Assembly (NCBI GenBank): GCA_013339895.1
Contig: JABACO010000012.1
Span: 3,710,789 to 3,774,788 of the forward strand
Reading direction: 5' to 3'
Source of the DNA: Ephydatia muelleri
Lineage: Eukaryota; Porifera; Demospongiae; Spongillida; Spongillidae
DNA length: 64,000 nucleotides
In this document: piece after piece, positions 56,593-64,000 of the stretch
Layout: each line of letters begins with the position of its first letter
Position numbering within the stretch: the first letter of the stretch is position 1
Made by a program: the position numbers and the translations under genes
The notes under the pieces: model-generated
Seen by the model: the letters and a program-made list of their open reading frames with translations, nothing else
The model's database searches: none
What the model was told of the DNA's origin: nothing

Positions 56593-56730
56593 TGGAGGAG
56601 CTCCAGGAGTGGAACAGTAAACAGAGCGCGGCCGAGGGCTCAGATGTGGAGGGAGACAAGAAGACTGACAGGCTAGCAGTCCAGAAGCAGATCCTGGAGA
56701 TCCTGAGGCCGGGAGAGACCATCCTCAAGG
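56593..56730 (+). CDS. Single internal exon of a host gene, CD2BP2-like
   Basis: A GC-rich, phase-0 exon between TTGTGCAG and GTACGTAC encodes VEELQEWNSKQSAAEGSDVE and LAVQKQILEILRPGETILK. The LRPGET motif after a short helix recalls the conserved segment of CD2BP2/Lin1, a U5 snRNP-associated GYF-domain protein, where ..LL.PGETV..AL follows an acidic region. The GYF domain is not in the window and neighbouring exons were not found within several kb. Base composition is clearly higher in GC than the surroundings. The family call rests on one motif. Confidence 0.45.
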
Positions 56731-56995
56731 TACGTACAGTGCAGCTTGGTCGTACGCTTTAATCCATGCTACTCCTGTGCAAGTCATTGGTGTGCGTGCA
56801 CGAGTGATGTCACGAGTTAGTTATAGTGATCCATATTATGAAGCGATCAATGATCACACGTACTTGGCATGTGAAATTGATTGCTGATCATTACTTCACT
56901 ATGGAATGTGTCATGACATGCTCTACTTGAACAGCTTCTAAAAAATGTATTTTACTACAACCTTCATTAAAATCACCTCAATTGTGGCATATTGT

Positions 56996-57530
56996 GGTAT
57001 GGCTCTATTTAAAGCACAACCAATGGTGTCAGGTATGGCTCTATTTAAAGCACAACCAGTGTCATGTGGTATGGCTCTATTTAATGCTCAACCAGGGTTG
57101 TCATGTGGTGTGGCTCTATTTAAAGCACAACCAGTGGCGTCATGTGATGTGGCTCTATTTAAAGCACAACCAGTGGTGTCATGTGGTGTGGCTCTATTTA
57201 AAGCACAACCAATGGTGTCAGGTGTGGCTCTATTTAAAGCACAACCAGTGGTGTCATATGGTGTGGCTCTATTTAAAGCACAACCAGTGGCATCATGTGG
57301 TGTGGCTCTATTTAACCACAACCAGGGGTGTGGTTCTATTTAAGCACAACCAGGGGTGTGGTTCTATTTAAAGCACAACCAATGGTGTCATGTTATGTGG
57401 CTCTAAAGCACAGCCAGTAGTGTCATGTGGTTGGCTCTTTTTAAAGCACAACCAATGGTGTCGTGTGTGGCTCTATTTAAAGCACAACCAGTACTGTCGT
57501 GTGTGGCTCTATTTAAAGCACAACCAGTGG
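56996..57530 (+). repeat. 36-39 bp tandem repeat, about 13 units
   Basis: Unit GTGTGGCTCTATTTAAAGCA plus CAACCAGTGGTGTCATGTG. Most periods are multiples of three, so the frame stays open as GVALFKAQPVVSC-like repeats. This is not taken as coding. Confidence 0.9.
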
Positions 57531-57540
57531 GTCTTGTCAT

Positions 57541-60328
57541 TCTGAGCGCTATACAATGTTTCACTTTTCATACGCTTCCGAATAAAGTTTGTTATGCATT
57601 ATGTTAGTATACATGTATGGGTAGCAGGAGTGAATCAGTTATATAGGATGTGTACATGCATGTGAAAAACAAAAACAATTGCACATACACTTGAGGTCAC
57701 ATAATGTGCATAGGATTTCACCGCTTTGGCTGGCTTGTAGGATGTCATCACTCCCACAGAGGCAATGGGCAGATTAATTAGGCTACTTAGAAGTAGTCAT
57801 GTACTAGTACATGTTCAATTTAGGTATATGTAAAGAAGTGGTGTTACTAATTGACTGTTCTCCACATTCAGATCAATGCCATTTTGTTACTGTGCACCAG
57901 AACTGAAATCCAACAGCACATGTATGTTTGTCATGCATACATGTATCTAGTCTGGGCTGAAATAGAGGTAAGGTCTTATTCCATCTACAAACCTCTAATC
58001 CCAAAGTGAAGCACCCCCAGTCACGCCTAGCGTATACCTGGCATGCCTCAGAGAACCTCACTTTGAAAACTTGGTTAGAAGGTTTTAGAAGGAACTAGAC
58101 CTTACCTATTTTTGCCCAGAGCTAGTAATGCATGACAAGTGTGTATGTGCTATTGGATTTCATTTCTGGTGCAGTTACAAAGTGGCAATAATTTGAAAGT
58201 CTGAACATCTAGGTCTAAAAATGCCCTGAGATGATGCTCAGGACATGAGACATTAATTAACAGCATTAATTCATTGCTGCTGCATGGAGGTACTGCATGC
58301 TGAACGGTCACCCTTACTTGTATTGCACGGGATAGAATTCCTTGCTACATGCAAATGATTTGTTACAGTAAGTCTTAGCTACGCACCACATGCTGAGTTC
58401 ATGCACATACTGTACGCATGTGGGATATTTTGTCCAAGAAAGATTAAATAGATCATCATCGATCTGCACTTGCTTCTGATTACCTAACACTCTGTGTGTA
58501 GCATGGTTTACTGTACATGTACATTGTAAGTGATCTTTGCAATTGTCTCAGGGGAATGGCTATTGGGCCAAACTAGGGTGTGTTAATGTTCAACAGCAGG
58601 AAGCAATGTCATCTGTGCAGTGTTCATTACATGCTAGGAGTTGGTCGGTACCCATGCACTGTTCGGGTCTGTGGTGATGTGGCCCCACCCACTACCACCA
58701 TACGAGATCCCGGCCAAAGAGGCCTTAATCCACCACCCACCAATTATTAGGCGTAATTTGGTCACCTACTTGTATGCCTTCCTCCCCCCACCCCCCCAAA
58801 TTTTTTTAATAATTCAATAATAATATAACGATGGCTGGAGTGACTAAATTGTTTTTGTCTTTGCTAATGAAGTGCGGTGATAGCGCCAGATCCATCAAAG
58901 CAGCGCAACTGTATGCTATCTTTCCAGCCTCTGTATCTCATTGCATTCTCAATGCCTGGCTAGTGTCGGTTCTCCAATCTTGAAACTGTGTGAACTGGTC
59001 TTTGGAGTAACCAGCCTTGTACAGAGAACCTCTAGGCATTGCTACAAAACATGACTTTGTAATCATGTTTTAAATTATTTTCAGTTGTTCCATGTGATGT
59101 ACATGTATGTGAGGTGATGGTCTTCAGGGAACTTGTCCCTCTGAACTTGGCTACAAAGGACAACTTTGTAATGATATGTTTTTTCATAAAAATAAATCTC
59201 CAGTTAGGTGATAAACCTGTTTACTGTAGGACAGGATGGGTGAGATAGGGCAACTGGCAGCTCATCGGTCCCATTGCCGAACTGGTCACACTGCTGACTT
59301 CTAAGATGGATGTACCATTGATGTAGCTGCTCTGTTGTCAATAGTCTCTCCATCTTTAAAATGTGATGTACTGTACATGTACATTGTCAAGAATTTCCAC
59401 ATAGAATATTGGGCTTCGTTGGGTGAGATTTCTCAAAGTGGCACACCGGCCAGTGGCAGCTTAACGACCTTCTAGCTACCTGCTGTGCCTCAGTTGATGG
59501 CAATCGGCAAGCACCTTTCGCTGCACCCGTTTGTACCCCATGCCATGCAGTGCAAATTGTCCACCACATTGACCACATGTGAGATGTCCTGGACAGATAC
59601 TTTTTGTGACAACCAATGGGGCCTTAGCGGAGCATTATAAACCACCCAATGTTCATGCCACAAGTCAGACAGCTCCATAAATTCCAGGTACTTGGAGGCC
59701 ATGCCAAGGGCCCCCTCCCCCAATCTCTTTCCCCATTGAGGGTAGCTGGATTAGGTTGAATTCCTGTGGAAACAGAAGTTGCCAGACTGGAGTTGCTTGC
59801 ATTCAATGGTGGGGTGTAATAACCAATTCAGGGTGCCTAGCGTTAGTCCTGTGGTTTACCCTATGGGTAAAGAGAGGGTGATGTAAAATAGCAGGGCGAT
59901 GCAGGCTGATGCCCAATTCACTGTTGTCAAATGCCACACGACATGGCAGACCCCATTCAAACTTTGACAAATCATTAACAGTTTTGTGCACTCTGACTTG
60001 AAGTGGGTGGAGCCTCAGCTGAGTCAGAAGTCTACCAAACACAAGCATAACCTCTGGTCCTCCGTAAAGGGGTTCCGCCCTGAGTTACCCTTTCACCAAC
60101 GCCTCTGTAGCTTACCTCAGGGTTCACTATGACTCATGTGCCCCAATGTACATAAGTAGTGCAGCAGTCTGCTTCATTGCTTCACTAGTAGCAACCTGCT
60201 TCATTGGTTAACTAGTAGCAACCTGCTTCATTGGTTAACTGGATGTAAGTACCGTAAAATACTTGCATGTAGACCAACTTGTTGTGCTTGCATACTTATC
60301 TGATTACCAGCCAAATTGATTATTACGT
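57541..60328. other. Long stretch without a defensible gene
   Basis: Minus-strand frames between 59,387 and 60,048 (for example FEWGLPCRVAFDNSELGISL) are short, mutually out of frame and match no family I know. They may be transposon debris. A C-run/A-run (58,785-58,806) and a small direct repeat (CTGCTTCATTGGTTAACTAG, 60,170-60,241) are present. Confidence 0.4.
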
Positions 60329-60332
60329 TTAA

Positions 60333-60347
60333 CCGCTTCCGGCCGAA
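60333..60347. other. Candidate left end of the piggyBac element
   Basis: TTAA at 60,329-60,332 is followed by CCGCTTCCGGCCGAA. piggyBac elements insert at TTAA and usually begin with C-rich ends. The matching right end would lie beyond the window, so this is only a candidate. Confidence 0.25.
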
Positions 60348-60819
60348 TTAATTTCGTACGTTTTTCAAATTTGACGCCTGTCAGTTAACTGTACGCAGCG
60401 GTTCAACGGAAGGAGATTTGTATGGGGAAGTTGATATTTTCTTGTTCAGTATTCCATTTTCTATCGTATTTTCGTTAGATCGTTGTAATATTTTCTGATT
60501 TTGTATTGTGCTACCCATACGGTAGTGTTACGATAGTACCGTACGAGGCGATGAGAAGTCACTAACGTAGTTAGGTGTTTGAGCGGCGTATACTTGTAAG
60601 ACATCCTTTTAGCTTCAGAATTATATATATAGGTACCGCTGCAATATGTTCCGTACTATAAAACTCATCGTAGTTCATACATGTGTTTATTCTAATTAGT
60701 GCTCGACTTGTACTTAGTATTGTTGACCCTTGTTTCACTCGCGGCACCATTTGGATGCCCTTTATAAGACCTTTTTGGACCACTGGTTTGTTGCAACTTC
60801 CTAGCTCTCACAATTCTTG

Positions 60820-61597
60820 CCTGTCTGACTGTCTCCTCCCGAGGTCCCTGTGAGTCCTGTCACATCCCCTGGCCAGTGCCCTGACTGTCTCCTCCCCAGG
60901 TCACTGAGTACTGTCACATTTACTGGCCAGGGCCCTGACTGTCTCCTCCCCAGGTCCCTGTGAGTACTGCCACATCTCCTGGCCAGTGCCCTGACTGTCT
61001 CCTCCCCAGGTCCTTGTGCATACTGCCACATCTCCTGGCCAGTGCCCTGACTGTCTCCTCCCCAGGTCCCTGTCCATACTGCCACATCTCCTGGCCAGTG
61101 TCCTGACTGTTTCCTCCCCAAGTCCCTGTGAGTACTGCCACATCTCCTGGCCAGTGCCCTGACTGTCTCCTCCCCAGGTCCCTGTACATACTGCCACATC
61201 TCCTGGCCAGTGCCCTGACTGTCTCCTCTTCAGGTTCCTGTACATTCTGCCACATCTCCGGGCCAGTGCCCTGACTGTCTCCTCCCCAGGTCCCTGTGAG
61301 TACTGCCACATTTCCTGGCCAGTGTCCTGACTGTCTCCTCCCCAGGTCCCTGTGAGTACTGCCACATCTCCTGGCCAGTGCCCTGACTGTCTCCTCTTCA
61401 GGTTCCTGTACATACTGCCACTTCTCCTGGCCAGTGTCCTGACTGTCTCCTCTTCAGGTTCCTGTACATACTGCCACATCTCCGGGCCAGTGCCCTGACT
61501 GTCTCCTCCCCAGGTCCCTGTGAGTACTGCCACATCTCCTGGCCAGTGCCCTGACTGTCTCCTCCCCAGGTCCCTGTGAGTACTGCCACATCTACTG
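60820..61597 (+). repeat. 56 bp tandem repeat built around splice-like sites, about 14 units
   Basis: Unit CTGACTGTCTCCTCCCCAGG plus TCCCTGTGAGTACTGCCACA plus TCTCCTGGCCAGTGCC. Most units hold a pyrimidine tract with CAG acceptor and, six bases later, a GTGAGT donor. In a minority the donor is GTACAT, GTGCAT or GTCCAT. Frames stay open for long stretches on the minus strand without meaning. Confidence 0.9.
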
Positions 61598-61735
61598 GTG
61601 AGTGTAGGTGGGTGTACGAGGGGAGTTTAGTGTGGGTGTATAGGGGAGTGTAGGGTGGGTGTATGAGGGGAGTGTAGGGTGGGTGTACGAGGTGAGTGTA
61701 AGGTGGGAGTGTGAGGGGAGTGTAGGGAGGTGTAT
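61598..61735 (+). repeat. GTGTAGGGTGGGTGTA-type short tandem repeat
   Basis: A degenerate ~24 bp unit (GGGGAGTGTAGGGTGGGTGTA) with about five copies, directly after the 56 bp array. Confidence 0.75.
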
Positions 61736-61937
61736 GTATTCTGTCACCTCTTTCTGTGCACATCTACTAAGATCTACTCTATCCCCCATAAAAACTTCAC
61801 CCTGGTAATTCAGGTACATACTGTTCTCACTGCCTCCTCAGATCCTTCGTGTACACAATCCACTCTCCAGTTCAGTGCCAATACAATACATGTAAATGAA
61901 CATTATGTATGTCTTCGTTCTGTTTTGATTACAGTTT

Positions 61938-63991
61938 CTAATGTTTTTTATGGTACTGTTCAAAGCAGTCAGTGCCATCATCTTCCCCTGTGTGACAGAA
62001 TGGAAGATTGCACTCTTGGCAGTGCCACGTTGTTTCCTTTCTCTTACCTTTTACAGAACAGTAATAACATCGTTTTATGTTTTTCTTTTTTTCTGTTTTT
62101 ATTTTCTTAGGGAAATGTTGCTCTCTTATACTCAAGGATTGATGATCTCTTGGGGGTCTTCCTGCTCTCTTTCTACTGCAATATGTTCCAATGAGCTCTT
62201 CAGCAAGGGTGAGTCGAAAGGTGCGTACACACTCATCTGGTTTGTAGTTTTGCCGATATATTATGAAGGCATTTGCTACTGTTAGTTCAAATAGAAACCA
62301 GAATATGTAGCGATAGCATTTTCTGGACTTTGTTCGTACTGAATAGTACTGGCGAATTTGATCATTATGATCAACACCGTGCATATGTGTTGAGTATGAC
62401 ACAATGGCTTCAGGGCAGGGAAATTCTTGTCGTTGTCCATTTTTTAATTTCCTTGTTGTGGAACTTACCTTTCCAGCCTCACAGTTAGTTGACATAACTG
62501 TAACCATTTTGTTGTCCATCCACGCTGTAGCAACTAATGCACCTTTCTGAAAGACAGCCATGTCACCCCTGTAGGCATTTCATGAACGACGTAAGTGCAA
62601 CGAATACACATGTATTTGAACACCCACCTGTTTCCAAGACCAATCCTTTCCATTGGCTTCTTTTTTTGTCTTGCAGGAATTTTTAATTCTTCTGGAAAGC
62701 CTTTACTATTTTGCCTTATGGTGCCATTTGCATATATTCCATTTGCAAGAAGTTGTTCCAGGAGGTGTGCTGACGTGAAAAAGTTATCGCAAAAGACATG
62801 ATGGTGTTTTCCTTGAAGGTGTTGTGTAAGTGAAATAACCACCCGTGTACCCAAACCATTTTCCTGCTCTCCTGTGTCATTCCTTCCTGTATACACCTCA
62901 AATTTTTGAATGTATCCGTTTGAGCTGTCAGCTAAGCACCAGGCTTTTATCCCACGCTTGATTGGTTTTTTTGGTAGGTACTGCTTTAGGCACCACCTTC
63001 CCTGGAAGGCAATCATGGCTTCATCAACAACACATTCCTTTCCCATATTATAGCTGGAGAGAAGAGCTGAACTGACTGCGGTAATAACAGGTCGGACTTT
63101 CCCTAATTTATCGTGTCCTCTTTGACCCCTAGGTACCAACGATGTGTTGTCAGTAAAGTGCAAATAACGTGTTATTTCTTTGAACCGAGTTCTGGAGATC
63201 CTGGTTGCTATAGGTGCGTAGTAAAAATGAGGATCTGTTTTCCAGTTGTCTTCTACTTCAGGCATCTGAACCAGACCCATCAACATATTGAACCCAAGGT
63301 ACGCTTTTATTTCTTGCATATCTACTTGCTTCCATTTTGCAAACTTTGCTGGCTCCATCATCCTCTCAGCATACATGTTTGTTTCATCTACAATGGTCTC
63401 CACTAATTCATTCACAAATAGAAAACTAAGAACTTCAGCTGGACTTGAACTAACCAAAAATGTTGGCCCTACTGTATCTTCGAAAGGTTTTATGGTTATG
63501 GGCTCAAAAGTTGTGCTCCACTTCTTTTGTTGGAGTGTATCATTGCCCTTTTTACCCCCACGTTTTTGTTTTTTTGTATGTGGTGGAGGTTCAGAAGTAT
63601 TTTCTTCATCTCCCTGTAGATCCCCATCCAGATGGTTACATGTAGGCTCTACTGTGTTTTGGAATGCTTCTGTGGATCTGGCCTGAAAGGTCGAGCTTGA
63701 CTTCATTTGTGAGTGTGTTTCTGTGCACTTCTTTCTTCCACGTTTTGCTCTTCGTATTGATGGTTGAGGGTCTTCAGCATCTCCCTGTAAGTCTCCAGTT
63801 CTGTCTTGATTTGTGTAATCTTCTGCAGATGCATCCAAGGCTGACACGATTTCATTTGCATCTAGGCCATGAATACAAGGCCCAGCAGCTGCAGTGTTGT
63901 TCACCTCATTATCCAAATCATTGGCCTCTGCTTCATCCTCTGATTCTTCAGTCATCAGGTCCTCGTAATCCTCGTCGCTATCACTTGCCAT
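61938..63991 (-). CDS. piggyBac transposase, apparently intact, two exons
   Basis: Exon 1 is 63,991-62,628 and exon 2 is 62,568-61,938. The 59 bp GT-AG intron joins GLGN-R-GDMAVF in frame, giving about 664 residues. An acidic N-terminus (ASDSDEDYEDLMTEESEDE) precedes basic patches and the DDE_Tnp_1_7 catalytic domain. The DDD triad is present: D323 in CVVDEAMIAF, D402 in VFCDNFFTS and D521 in HMHGVDHNDQ. The C-terminus has a Cys/His-rich zinc-binding domain (CYYCSVKG, WHCQECNLPFCH, CFEQYH), as in active piggyBacs. It cuts and pastes at TTAA. Residues ~60-118 and ~119-177 are a tandem duplication. The frame is open to the window edge upstream of the ATG, so a few more residues are possible. 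Confidence 0.9.
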
Positions 63992-64000
63992 TACTTCCTC

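Noticed and set aside
56945-57371. 130-codon frames with GVALFKAQP repeats
   Set aside because: Tandem 36-39 bp non-coding repeat, open in two frames at once.
59387-60048. Minus-strand frames as a split transposase
   Set aside because: Fragments are short, in different frames, and carry no recognisable catalytic motif.
60801-61533. 210-codon minus-strand frame rich in TGTWGGDSQ
   Set aside because: Translation of the 56 bp tandem repeat. The period is not a multiple of three and there is no conserved domain.

Overview
The window reads as an early-branching metazoan nuclear genome, most likely a sponge. That assignment is inference. It rests on GT-AG introns (some only about 55-100 bp), a membrane receptor built from two-exon SRCR domains of the kind greatly expanded in sponges, a short TTAGGG-type tract, and very heavy loading with cut-and-paste DNA transposons, foldback MITEs and minisatellites. 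Nothing looks prokaryotic. No tRNA, rRNA or CRISPR array was recognised.

Layout. 1-338: right end of a CACTA/EnSpm-like element. 690-4529: a 3.8 kb element with about 105 bp terminal inverted repeats (TIRs). 4.8-5.7 kb: an integrase fragment and a GGGA repeat. 6.8-7.25 kb: a possible small secreted-protein gene. 7.9-9.8 kb: two palindromic MITEs. 10.4-25.1 kb: a plus-strand SRCR receptor gene (three SRCR domains, one transmembrane segment, a tail with PPxY-type motifs). One of its introns holds an integrase/Ulp1-protease (Ginger-like) element, which itself contains a 763 bp hAT MITE with an 8 bp target duplication. 25.19-28.57 kb: tail-to-tail with the receptor, an intron-rich minus-strand gene with a ParB-like segment followed by a class-beta amino-methyltransferase-like domain. 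28.8-31.5 kb: a plus-strand BEN-domain gene flanked by related 33 bp minisatellites. 32.8-41 kb: weak genes, a decayed integrase flanked by short TIRs, two foldback elements with 9 bp target duplications, a duplicated dispersed repeat and a transposon-type ORF.

41-54 kb is dominated by two CACTA-like elements (43,323-48,766 and 49,558-53,817). Each has TIRs and a 3 bp target duplication, each carries its own satellite array, and each sits inside a different tandem repeat. 54-60 kb is mostly non-coding, with one GC-rich host exon (CD2BP2-like). 60.3-64 kb carries a piggyBac transposase on the minus strand with the full DDD triad, possibly the most recently active element here, next to a 56 bp array in which most units combine a splice acceptor and a splice donor.

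The host genes that can be defended are the SRCR receptor, the BEN-domain protein, the ParB/methyltransferase-like gene (host or element-borne), the small secreted protein and the lone 56.6 kb exon. Most of the rest is transposon or satellite. Exon limits come from reading splice sites and codon phase by eye.
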